Part shown: piece after piece, positions 1 to 6,125 of the stretch
How the letters are laid out: each line of letters begins with the position of its first letter
Position numbering within the stretch: the stretch's first letter is position 1
Assembly: GCA_905373305.1 (NCBI GenBank)
Contig: CAJPSM010000048.1
Coordinates: 1-9,695 of the forward strand
Direction: 5' to 3'
DNA: 9,695 nucleotides
Source of the DNA: an uncultured Streptococcus sp.
GTDB lineage: Bacteria; Bacillota; Bacilli; Lactobacillales; Streptococcaceae
Notes under the pieces: generated by a model
The model's database searches: none
What the model saw: the letters and a program-made list of their open reading frames with translations, nothing else
Told to the model about the DNA's origin: nothing
Position numbers and translations under genes: made by a program

Positions 1-1585
1 CTGCATTTTCTAGGAATTCATCATAGGTTTCATCGATACGATCAATGACGCCATTTTTAGATAAGACAATGATATGGTTAGCTAGAGTTTGAATAAACTC
101 GTGGTCATGACTGGCAAAGATGATGGATTCTTTAAAGTTTTTCAATCCATCGTTTAAGCTTGAGATAGATTCCAAGTCCAAATGATTTGTTGGGTCATCA
201 AGTACAAGGACATTTGATTTCAAGAGCATGAGTTTTGAGAGCATGACACGCACTTTTTCTCCCCCTGACAAGACGTTTACAGGTTTGTTAACCTCATCAC
301 CAGAGAAGAGCATACGACCTAGAAAACCACGTAAGAAGGTATTGTCATCTTCTTCTTTACTTGCAAATTGACGTAACCAGTCAAGAATTGACTCTCCCCC
401 TGCAAAATCAGCAGAGTTATCTTTTGGCAAGTAAGAACGGCTAGTAGTAACTCCCCACTTGACAGTTCCTTCATAGTCGATGTCACCCATGATTGCACGA
501 ATTAATGCAGTCGTTTGGATGTCATTTTGTCCAATAAGAGCTGTCTTATCACCTGGACGCAAGATGAAACTAATATTATCCAAGATAGTTTCACCATCAA
601 TCTTTACAGTTAGATTTTCTACTGTCAAGAGATCATTACCAATCTCACGTTCTGCTTTAAAGTTGATAAATGGATATTTACGGCTAGATGGCACAATTTC
701 TTCTAGTTCAATCTTGTCAAGCATTTTTTTACGAGACGTTGCCTGTCTTGACTTAGAAGCGTTGGCAGAGAATCGAGCAACGAATTCTTGCAATTGCTTA
801 ATTTTTTCTTCCGCTTTGGCATTACGGTCTGCTAACAATTTAGCAGCAAGCTCAGAAGATTCCTTCCAGAAGTCATAGTTTCCGACATAGAGTTTGATTT
901 TTCCAAAGTCAAGGTCGGCCATGTGAGTACATACTTTGTTTAAGAAGTGGCGGTCATGGGATACAACAATGACAGTGTTATCAAAGTCAATCAAGAAGTC
1001 TTCTAGCCATGTAATTGATTGGATATCCAAACCGTTGGTTGGCTCGTCCAAAAGAAGAACATCTGGTTTGCCAAAAAGTGCTTTGGCAAGGAGAACTTTT
1101 ACTTTTTCACCATTGGCCAATTCGCTCATGTTTTGGTAGTGCAATTCTTCTGGAATATTTAGGTTTTGAAGTAGTTGAGATGCTTCACTCTCTGCTTCCC
1201 AACCTCCAAGTTCAGCAAACTCACCTTCGAGTTCAGCTGCACGAACACCATCTTCATCGGAAAAATCTTCCTTCATGTAAATAGCATCTTTCTCTTTCAT
1301 AATGCTATAAAGTTTTTCATTTCCCATGATAACGACATCAATGACGCGCTCATCTTCATAGTCAAAGTGATTTTGACGAAGAACAGAGAGACGTTCATCC
1401 GGACCAAGAGAGATGTGACCAGTTGTAGGTTCGATATCACCAGCTAAAATTTTTAAGAATGTAGACTTCCCAGCACCATTAGCACCAATTAATCCGTATG
1501 TATTTCCTTCTGTAAATTTGATATTGACATCATCAAAAAGTTTGCGATCACTAAAACGTAGTGAAACATCAGATACTGTAAGCAA
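1..1585 (-). CDS. ABC-F family ATP-binding protein (YkpA/YbiT-like), C-terminus cut by window edge
   Basis: This is a soluble protein with two ABC ATPase domains and no membrane segments, the ABC-F architecture of ribosome-associated translation factors. 528 codons are visible; the family is about 540, so only the extreme C-terminus is missing. NBD1 has Walker A G34-A-N-G-A-G-K40-S-T, Q-loop Q71, signature L156-A-N-G-E160, Walker B with D180/E181 and H-loop H210. A basic linker at about 235-330 (R271-F272 onward, rich in K/R) corresponds to the P-site tRNA interaction region. NBD2 has a degenerate Walker A (G352 to T359, with T358 where Lys is expected), K388 in place of the Q-loop Gln, signature L439-S-G-G-E443, Walker B D463-D464 and H493. 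The start is TTG at 1585-1583, preceded by AGGAG with 7-nt spacing; no upstream ATG fits. The gene is transcribed divergently from trpS. The short leader leaves no room for an attenuation peptide of the kind found before antibiotic-resistance ABC-F genes, so a housekeeping role is more likely than drug resistance; this is inference. Confidence 0.93.
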   Translation of the reverse strand, partial: MLTVSDVSLRFSDRKLFDDVNIKFTEGNTYGLIGANGAGKSTFLKILAGDIEPTTGHISLGPDERLSVLRQNHFDYEDERVIDVVIMGNEKLYSIMKEKDAIYMKEDFSDEDGVRAAELEGEFAELGGWEAESEASQLLQNLNIPEELHYQNMSELANGEKVKVLLAKALFGKPDVLLLDEPTNGLDIQSITWLEDFLIDFDNTVIVVSHDRHFLNKVCTHMADLDFGKIKLYVGNYDFWKESSELAAKLLADRNAKAEEKIKQLQEFVARFSANASKSRQATSRKKMLDKIELEEIVPSSRKYPFINFKAEREIGNDLLTVENLTVKIDGETILDNISFILRPGDKTALIGQNDIQTTALIRAIMGDIDYEGTVKWGVTTSRSYLPKDNSADFAGGESILDWLRQFASKEEDDNTFLRGFLGRMLFSGDEVNKPVNVLSGGEKVRVMLSKLMLLKSNVLVLDDPTNHLDLESISSLNDGLKNFKESIIFASHDHEFIQTLANHIIVLSKNGVIDRIDETYDEFLENA

Positions 1586-1615
1586 TGTTTTTCTCCTATA
1601 ATATGTAATATATTT

Positions 1616-1644
1616 ATTCTACTAGAAAAGAGAGAAATATTCAA
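1616..1644 (-). promoter_or_regulatory. Predicted promoter of the ABC-F gene
   Basis: Read on the minus strand, TTGAAT (1644-1639) and TAGAAT (1621-1616) are separated by exactly 17 nt. The -10 matches the consensus at 5 of 6 positions and the -35 at 4 of 6. Transcription would begin near 1609, giving a leader of about 25 nt before the TTG start. Confidence 0.6.
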
Positions 1645-1664
1645 ATTTTTCTTTGTCAATTTTA

Positions 1665-1681
1665 TGTAAACTAAGTTTACA
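1665..1681. promoter_or_regulatory. Perfect 17-bp palindrome, GlnR/TnrA-like operator candidate
   Basis: TGTAAACT-A-AGTTTACA is a perfect 8-bp inverted repeat around a single base, between the divergent ABC-F and trpS promoters. It fits the GlnR/TnrA consensus TGTNA-N7-TNACA. The flanking base is A on the left, as in the extended consensus, and A instead of T on the right. Its centre lies about 64 bp upstream of the predicted ABC-F transcription start and about 86 bp upstream of that of trpS, more like an activator or distal site than a simple repressor block. The 9-mer CAATTTTAT occurs on both sides (1657-1665 and 1680-1688). The structure is certain; the regulator is a guess. Confidence 0.45.
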
Positions 1682-1743
1682 ATTTTATTTACAGTGAATA
1701 AGCTCTTTGATTTAAATAATTTTCTGTTATTTTAACAAAAAAA

Positions 1744-1752
1744 TGCTATAAT
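1744..1752 (+). promoter_or_regulatory. Predicted trpS promoter (extended -10)
   Basis: TGCTATAAT combines a consensus TATAAT at 1747-1752 with the TGn extension. No convincing -35 is present 16-18 bp upstream, so the extended -10 probably carries the promoter. The start would be near 1759, leaving a leader of only about 22 nt that contains the Shine-Dalgarno sequence and nothing else. Confidence 0.7.
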
Positions 1753-1780
1753 TGAAGAGACCATTTCGAAGGAGAAAAAA

Positions 1781-2806
1781 ATGACGAAACCCATTATTTT
1801 AACAGGAGACCGTCCAACAGGTAAACTGCATATTGGACATTATGTTGGTAGTCTAAAAAATAGAGTATTACTACAGGAAGAAGATAAGTATGAGATGTTT
1901 GTTTTTTTGGCGGACCAACAAGCACTGACAGATCACGCTAAGGATCCTCAAACGATTGTAGAATCTATTGGGAATGTTGCCTTGGATTATCTAGCAGTTG
2001 GATTGGATCCAAGTAAGTCAACTATATTTATTCAAAGTCAGATTCCAGAGTTGGCTGAGCTGTCTATGTACTATATGAATTTGGTGTCACTAGCTCGTTT
2101 GGAGCGTAATCCGACGGTAAAAACAGAGATTGCTCAAAAAGGATTTGGGGAAAGTATTCCGACAGGTTTTTTGGTTTATCCAATCGCTCAGACAGCTGAC
2201 ATCACAGCCTTTAAGGCTAATTATGTTCCTGTAGGAACAGACCAAAAACCAATGATTGAGCAGACTCGTGAAATTGTTCGTTCCTTCAATAATGCTTATA
2301 ATTGTGATGTATTGGTTGAGCCAGAAGGTATTTATCCAGAAAATGAGAGAGCAGGTCGACTACCTGGATTAGATGGAAATGCTAAAATGTCTAAATCTCT
2401 TAATAATGGTATTTATCTAGCTGATGATGCCGATACTTTGCGTAAAAAAGTCATGAGTATGTATACAGACCCGGATCATATTCGGGTTGAGGATCCAGGT
2501 AAGATTGAAGGGAATATGGTTTTCCATTATCTAGATGTTTTTGGTCGTCCTGAAGATGCTCAAGAAATTGCAGAGATGAAAGAACACTATCAACGTGGTG
2601 GTCTTGGTGATGTGAAGACGAAACGTTATCTACTTGAAATACTTGAACGCGAACTTGGTCCTATTCGTGAGCGCCGTATCGAATTTGCTAAGGATATGGG
2701 AGAAGTGTACAATATGCTTCAAAAAGGGAGTGAAAAAGCTCGCGAAGTTGCAGATCAAACTCTGTCTGAGGTTAAGGGAGCAATGGGGCTAAATTATTTT
2801 AAATAA
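1781..2806 (+). CDS. trpS: Tryptophanyl-tRNA synthetase (TrpRS II-type)
   Basis: This class Ic aminoacyl-tRNA synthetase activates tryptophan with ATP and charges tRNA-Trp in the cytoplasm. It has 341 residues, slightly longer than the usual 328-334. The Rossmann-fold signature is H17-I-G-H20 within T8-G-D-R-P-T-G-K-L, and the second signature is K202-M-S-K-S206. D140 in the Q-T-A-D segment corresponds to the Asp that reads the indole nitrogen. The ATG is preceded by GAAGGAG with 6-nt spacing. The N-terminal G-D-R-P-T-G motif and the HIGH box (rather than the TLGN/TIGN of Bacillus and E. coli enzymes) resemble, from memory, TrpRS II of Deinococcus radiodurans and the auxiliary TrpRS of actinomycetes. 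The gene appears monocistronic: its own promoter lies upstream and a strong terminator follows. The leader is too short for a T-box. Confidence 0.97.
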   Translation: MTKPIILTGDRPTGKLHIGHYVGSLKNRVLLQEEDKYEMFVFLADQQALTDHAKDPQTIVESIGNVALDYLAVGLDPSKSTIFIQSQIPELAELSMYYMNLVSLARLERNPTVKTEIAQKGFGESIPTGFLVYPIAQTADITAFKANYVPVGTDQKPMIEQTREIVRSFNNAYNCDVLVEPEGIYPENERAGRLPGLDGNAKMSKSLNNGIYLADDADTLRKKVMSMYTDPDHIRVEDPGKIEGNMVFHYLDVFGRPEDAQEIAEMKEHYQRGGLGDVKTKRYLLEILERELGPIRERRIEFAKDMGEVYNMLQKGSEKAREVADQTLSEVKGAMGLNYFK

Positions 2807-2825
2807 TAGATAAAATATGAATCGT

Positions 2826-2865
2826 AAAACTATCTCTTCCATAGAATCATAGAGATAGTTTTTTT
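2826..2865 (+). terminator. Rho-independent terminator of trpS
   Basis: A stem of about 12 bp, AAAACTATCTCT (2826-2837) against AGAGATAGTTTT (2851-2862), encloses a 13-nt loop. The 3' arm runs into seven T residues (2859-2865). It lies 20 bp after the trpS stop and ahead of the guaB promoter, so the two genes are separate transcription units. Confidence 0.85.
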
Positions 2866-2887
2866 ATGTTTTCTGCCATAAATATAA

Positions 2888-2915
2888 TTGACAAATTTTC
2901 ATAGAATGGTATGAT
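2888..2915 (+). promoter_or_regulatory. Predicted guaB promoter
   Basis: A perfect TTGACA -35 (2888-2893) is followed after 16 nt by TATGAT (2910-2915), which carries a TGG extension at 2907-2909. Transcription should begin near 2922, giving a purine-rich leader of about 46 nt. The -10 overlaps the upstream in-frame ATG at 2911, which excludes that codon as the start. Confidence 0.8.
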
Positions 2916-2967
2916 AGATACAATACAAAAAGAGTCAAGCTCAAAAGAAAGAAAAGAGGAAACTTCA

Positions 2968-4446
2968 ATGTCTAATTGGGATACTAAATTTTTGAAAAAA
3001 GGTTTTACCTTTGATGATGTATTGCTCATTCCAGCAGAAAGTCATGTGTTGCCTAATGATGCAGATTTAACAACAAAATTGGCAGATAATCTGACTTTAA
3101 ATATCCCAATTATTACAGCCGCCATGGATACAGTCACAGAAAGTCAAATGGCTATTGCTATTGCTCGTGCGGGTGGTCTTGGAGTAATCCATAAAAACAT
3201 GTCAATTGCGCAACAAGCAGATGAAGTTCGCAAGGTAAAACGTTCTGAAAATGGTGTTATTATTGATCCATTCTTCTTGACTCCAGAACATACCATTGCT
3301 GAAGCGGACGAACTGATGGGACGTTACCGTATCAGTGGTGTTCCAGTTGTGGAGACACTTGAAAATCGTAAATTGGTAGGTATTCTGACAAACCGAGATC
3401 TTCGCTTTATTTCAGATTACAATCAACCAATTTCAAATCACATGACTAGTGAAAATCTTGTCACTGCTCCTGTTGGCACAGATCTTGCAACAGCTGAAAA
3501 TATTCTTCAAGAACACCGTATTGAAAAACTTCCTTTGGTTGACGAAGAAGGCCGTCTTTCTGGCTTGATTACTATTAAGGATATTGAAAAAGTTATTGAG
3601 TTTCCAAATGCTGCCAAAGATGAATTTGGTCGTCTTCTAGTTGCTGGTGCGGTGGGTGTCACTTCAGATACATTTGAACGTACAGAGGCTCTCTTTGAAG
3701 CAGGAGCCGACGCAATTGTTATTGATACTGCACATGGTCACTCTGCTGGTGTTCTACGTAAAATTGCTGAAATTCGTGCTCACTTCCCAGACCGTACTTT
3801 GATTGCTGGTAATATTGCTACTGCTGAAGGTGCGCGTGCCCTTTATGAAGCAGGTGTAGACGTTGTCAAGGTTGGTATTGGCCCAGGTTCTATCTGTACT
3901 ACTCGTGTGATTGCAGGTGTGGGTGTTCCACAAGTGACAGCAATTTATGATGCGGCAGCAGTTGCGCGCGAATATGGAAAAACGATTATTGCTGATGGTG
4001 GAATCAAATATTCTGGAGATATTGTAAAAGCCCTTGCTGCAGGTGGAAATGCAGTTATGCTTGGATCAATGTTTGCTGGAACAGATGAAGCACCAGGTGA
4101 AACGGAAATTTTCCAAGGACGTAAGTTCAAGACTTACCGTGGTATGGGATCAATCGCTGCAATGAAGAAAGGTTCAAGTGACCGTTACTTCCAAGGTTCT
4201 GTCAATGAAGCAAACAAACTTGTTCCAGAAGGAATTGAAGGTCGTGTTGCCTATAAAGGCGCAGCAGCTGATATTGTCTTCCAAATGATTGGAGGTATTC
4301 GCTCTGGTATGGGTTACTGTGGGGCAGCTAACCTTAAAGAATTGCACGACAACGCTCAATTTATTGAAATGTCTGGGGCTGGTCTAAAAGAAAGCCATCC
4401 TCATGATGTACAAATCACTAATGAGGCGCCAAACTACTCGATGTAA
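2968..4446 (+). CDS. guaB: Inosine-5'-monophosphate dehydrogenase (IMPDH)
   Basis: IMPDH oxidises IMP to XMP with NAD+, the committed and rate-limiting step of GMP synthesis, as a cytoplasmic tetramer. The product has 492 residues, the normal family length. An N-terminal barrel segment (F13-T-F-D-D-V-L-L-I-P) is interrupted by two CBS domains at roughly 95-210 and the barrel then resumes. The catalytic loop is G305-P-G-S-I-C310-T-T-R with C310 as the nucleophile, followed by the substrate-binding D343-G-G-I. The mobile flap carries R406-Y407, the dyad that activates water. The start chosen is ATG 2968, with AGAGGA 7 nt upstream; the longer frame from 2911 begins inside the promoter. The gene stands alone between two terminators. 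The leader is too short for a purine riboswitch, and I see no clear PurR box. Confidence 0.98.
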   Translation: MSNWDTKFLKKGFTFDDVLLIPAESHVLPNDADLTTKLADNLTLNIPIITAAMDTVTESQMAIAIARAGGLGVIHKNMSIAQQADEVRKVKRSENGVIIDPFFLTPEHTIAEADELMGRYRISGVPVVETLENRKLVGILTNRDLRFISDYNQPISNHMTSENLVTAPVGTDLATAENILQEHRIEKLPLVDEEGRLSGLITIKDIEKVIEFPNAAKDEFGRLLVAGAVGVTSDTFERTEALFEAGADAIVIDTAHGHSAGVLRKIAEIRAHFPDRTLIAGNIATAEGARALYEAGVDVVKVGIGPGSICTTRVIAGVGVPQVTAIYDAAAVAREYGKTIIADGGIKYSGDIVKALAAGGNAVMLGSMFAGTDEAPGETEIFQGRKFKTYRGMGSIAAMKKGSSDRYFQGSVNEANKLVPEGIEGRVAYKGAAADIVFQMIGGIRSGMGYCGAANLKELHDNAQFIEMSGAGLKESHPHDVQITNEAPNYSM

Positions 4447-4451
4447 GAAGT

Positions 4452-4485
4452 AAAAAAGAACTCCTGAATTTCAGGAGTTCTTTTT
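4452..4485. terminator. Bidirectional terminator shared by guaB (+) and yaaA-recF (-)
   Basis: A 10-bp perfect stem, GAACTCCTGA (4458-4467) against TCAGGAGTTC (4471-4480), has a 3-nt loop. It is flanked by six A residues on the left (4452-4457) and five T residues on the right (4481-4485), so it works as a U-tract terminator in both directions. It starts 5 bp after the guaB stop and lies 19 bp beyond the recF stop. Confidence 0.9.
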
Positions 4486-4486
4486 G

Positions 4487-4519
4487 TTTACAGATATGTC
4501 AATTTTAATTTACAGATAT
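4487..4519. repeat. 11-bp direct repeat at the recF 3' end
   Basis: TTTACAGATAT occurs at 4487-4497 and again at 4509-4519, 22 bp apart. The second copy encodes the last recF codons (I-S-V-N on the minus strand); the first lies just after the recF stop and in another reading frame. It may be the trace of a small duplication between recF and its terminator. Confidence 0.6.
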
Positions 4520-5596
4520 TTTACCGTTTTGGATATTGAAAATACTAAGATTTTTTGGCAAGTTTTGCAAATGGTCTAAACTTGTTGTTGTGATGAAAGT
4601 TTGGATAGATTGTGAAATAGTTTCTAATAATTTTAGTTGTCGTGTGTTGTCAAGTTCGCTCATGACATCGTCAAGCAAGAGTACTGGAGACTCGTTAGTA
4701 ATGCTTTCCATTAGTTCAATCTCTGCTAGTTTGATAGAAAGTACAAGACTACGATGTTGCCCTTGACTTCCAAAACTAGCATCCATACCATTGATATAGA
4801 AAACAATGTCATCTCGATGAGGGCCAACACCAGTATTCTTTTTAAATAAATCTCTTGATCTACTTTTCTCTAAAGACATTTTATAAGAATCCATTAAGAC
4901 TTCTTCATTAGTGAAGTTGACAGTTGATTGATAAGATATTGACAACTTTTCTGATTGGTTTGAAATTTCTAAGTGTTTTTTTTGACCAAATTTCTCTAAG
5001 TCTTTAATGAATTTTATCCGATGCTTTATGATGCGACAACCATACTCTACTAACTGATCATCTAAGACCGACAGAAATGTTTCGTCAATCTTTTGGCTGG
5101 ATTTTAGGTAGGTATTTCTTTGTTTGAGTATGTGGTTATAGTTTGACAAGTCTGACAAGTAGATTGGTTTAATTTGTCCCAGTTCTATATCTATAAACTT
5201 TCGACGAACGGAGGGTGCTCCTTTAATTAACTGGAGATCTTCAGGTGCAAAGAGAACCACATTCATATGTCCAATATAGTCTGAGAGGCGAGCTTGTTTT
5301 AAATGATTGACTTTAGTCACACGCCCTTTCGGTGTTAGATCAATTTCTAGAGGGATAGAACCTGTTTTTTTCTGTAGCAAGCCAGAAAGATGGAGTTGTT
5401 CTTCATCAAAATGAATGAGATTTTTATCTGTCCGAGTACGATGACTACGTGTTAAGGCCAAGAAATAGATTGCTTCTAGAATATTGGTCTTTCCTTGCGC
5501 ATTTTGGCCTAAAAAGACGTTTAATTTTGGATTAAAATCAATTTTCGTCTCTTTATAGTTGCGAAAGGTTTTTATTGTTAAATGTTGGAGCCACAT
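4505..5596 (-). CDS. recF: DNA replication and repair protein RecF
   Basis: RecF is an SMC/Rad50-like ATPase that works with RecO and RecR to load RecA at single-stranded gaps. The 363-residue length is normal. Walker A is G30-Q-N-A-Q-G-K-T37, the signature is S277-Q-G-Q280, Walker B is V305-L-L-L-D-D310 and the D-loop S313-E-L-D316 follows. The central part (about 140-255) is the helical lobe II and is K/R-rich. The ATG at 5596 lies 2 nt beyond the yaaA stop, with AGGA in the end of yaaA as the ribosome site, so the two are probably translationally coupled. As in other streptococci the gene is not beside dnaA-dnaN here. The C-terminus (K-I-S-V-N-stop) and parts of lobe II differ from the S. 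pneumoniae protein as I remember it. Confidence 0.97.
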   Translation of the reverse strand: MWLQHLTIKTFRNYKETKIDFNPKLNVFLGQNAQGKTNILEAIYFLALTRSHRTRTDKNLIHFDEEQLHLSGLLQKKTGSIPLEIDLTPKGRVTKVNHLKQARLSDYIGHMNVVLFAPEDLQLIKGAPSVRRKFIDIELGQIKPIYLSDLSNYNHILKQRNTYLKSSQKIDETFLSVLDDQLVEYGCRIIKHRIKFIKDLEKFGQKKHLEISNQSEKLSISYQSTVNFTNEEVLMDSYKMSLEKSRSRDLFKKNTGVGPHRDDIVFYINGMDASFGSQGQHRSLVLSIKLAEIELMESITNESPVLLLDDVMSELDNTRQLKLLETISQSIQTFITTTSLDHLQNLPKNLSIFNIQNGKISVN

Positions 5597-5598
5597 GA

Positions 5599-5967
5599 TT
5601 ATCTTCCTGGAAAACGTGGAGCTTGTTTGGTTTTAGGTGATAAAGTAGTTTTTTGTTTTTCTTTCTTTACACTCTTATTCATCTCTTTGACAAGTTTAGC
5701 AATCCGCTCTTTTTCAATCTTATCTGCTTGGTATTCTTCTTGCTCTTTTAAACTTGGTTGTGTCAAGGTGATGTCAATATTTAAATCAGGGATGTCAATT
5801 GTATCTCCAATACGGATTTTTTTCCCACGTCTAGTTTCTAATTCACCATTAAAGTAAACTTGATGTTCCATCAAAAAGGATTTAATAGCACCACCGCTTT
5901 GTATAATTCCAAGCTCTTTTAGAAGGGCTTGGAGCGTAATAAATTCTTCAAATAATTTGTATTCCAT
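5599..5967 (-). CDS. yaaA: S4 domain-containing protein YaaA
   Basis: A 122-residue protein. The N-terminal part, about residues 8-60, is an S4 RNA-binding fold of the YaaA type: F9-I-T-L-Q-A-L-L-K, then G24-G-A-I-K, V37-Y-F-N-G and R46-R-G-K-K-I-R-I-G-D. The closing part, about 78-122, is rich in Lys, Glu and Gln, has no hydrophobic core and ends in R-F-P-G-R; it is probably disordered and could bind nucleic acid. The B. subtilis homologue is only about 70 residues, so the tail is an addition. The gene is first in a two-gene operon with recF, the same pairing as in B. subtilis, where yaaA lies between dnaN and recF. The ATG at 5967 has GAGG 6 nt upstream. The exact molecular role is unknown; RNA or ribosome binding is inferred from the domain. 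Confidence 0.92.
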   Translation of the reverse strand: MEYKLFEEFITLQALLKELGIIQSGGAIKSFLMEHQVYFNGELETRRGKKIRIGDTIDIPDLNIDITLTQPSLKEQEEYQADKIEKERIAKLVKEMNKSVKKEKQKTTLSPKTKQAPRFPGR

Positions 5968-5987
5968 AATTTACCTCAATCTAAGGT

Positions 5988-5996
5988 ATTATACCA
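5988..5996 (-). promoter_or_regulatory. Predicted yaaA-recF promoter (extended -10)
   Basis: On the minus strand TGGTATAAT (5996-5988) is a consensus -10 with a TGn extension. No good -35 is seen at 16-18 nt. The predicted transcription start, near 5981, leaves an unusually short leader of about 14 nt, just enough for the GAGG ribosome site. The -10 itself is palindromic (GGTAT-T-ATACC, 5985-5995). Confidence 0.65.
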
Positions 5997-6089
5997 TATT
6001 TCTTAGAATTAAGTGAGCAAAATTACTGAAAATGAAAACGATTTTACTTTTTAAAGCTATAAAGAGAACAAGAAAAATTTTGATTTTCG

Positions 6090-6098
6090 TGGTATAAT
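6090..6098 (+). promoter_or_regulatory. Predicted promoter of the yfmF-yfmH-rodZ-pgsA operon
   Basis: TGGTATAAT (6090-6098) is a perfect extended -10, identical to that of the divergent yaaA promoter. There is no clear -35. The start would be near 6105, followed by a perfect AAGGAGGT Shine-Dalgarno sequence at 6113-6120. No other promoter or terminator is evident before the right edge, so all four genes are probably read from here. Confidence 0.7.
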
Positions 6099-6125
6099 AG
6101 AACTCTATATGTAAGGAGGTAAGGT

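Noticed and set aside
480..1447. Several plus-strand open frames (480-878, 936-1139, 1015-1284, 1175-1447)
   Set aside because: They lie antisense to the unbroken ABC-F gene, overlap one another, lack ribosome sites and show no recognisable domain.
1586..1615. Attenuation leader peptide before the ABC-F gene
   Set aside because: The predicted leader is about 25 nt, with no room for an upstream reading frame or alternative hairpins such as those before antibiotic-resistance ABC-F genes.
1654..1659. Perfect TTGACA on the minus strand upstream of ABC-F
   Set aside because: No -10-like hexamer stands 16-18 nt downstream on that strand. The TTGAAT/TAGAAT pair with 17-nt spacing is a better promoter.
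1665..1690. Palindrome plus T-rich stretch as a terminator
   Set aside because: The stem is AT-rich with a one-base centre, which folds poorly as an RNA hairpin, and it lies between divergent genes where no transcript needs ending.
2911..2967. Longer guaB reading frame starting at ATG 2911 (511 residues)
   Set aside because: The ATG lies inside the -10 element TATGAT (2910-2915), so it would not be transcribed. The added residues are low-complexity, and ATG 2968 has AGAGGA at 7 nt and gives the standard 492-residue IMPDH.
3945..4359. Minus-strand open frames inside guaB (3945-4130, 4174-4359)
   Set aside because: They are antisense shadows of a highly conserved enzyme gene, without ribosome sites or domain features.
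5582..5857. Plus-strand open frame opposite yaaA and the recF start
   Set aside because: It is antisense to the coherent S4-domain gene. The hydrophobic composition is a by-product of reversing Lys/Glu codons, and no ribosome site precedes it.
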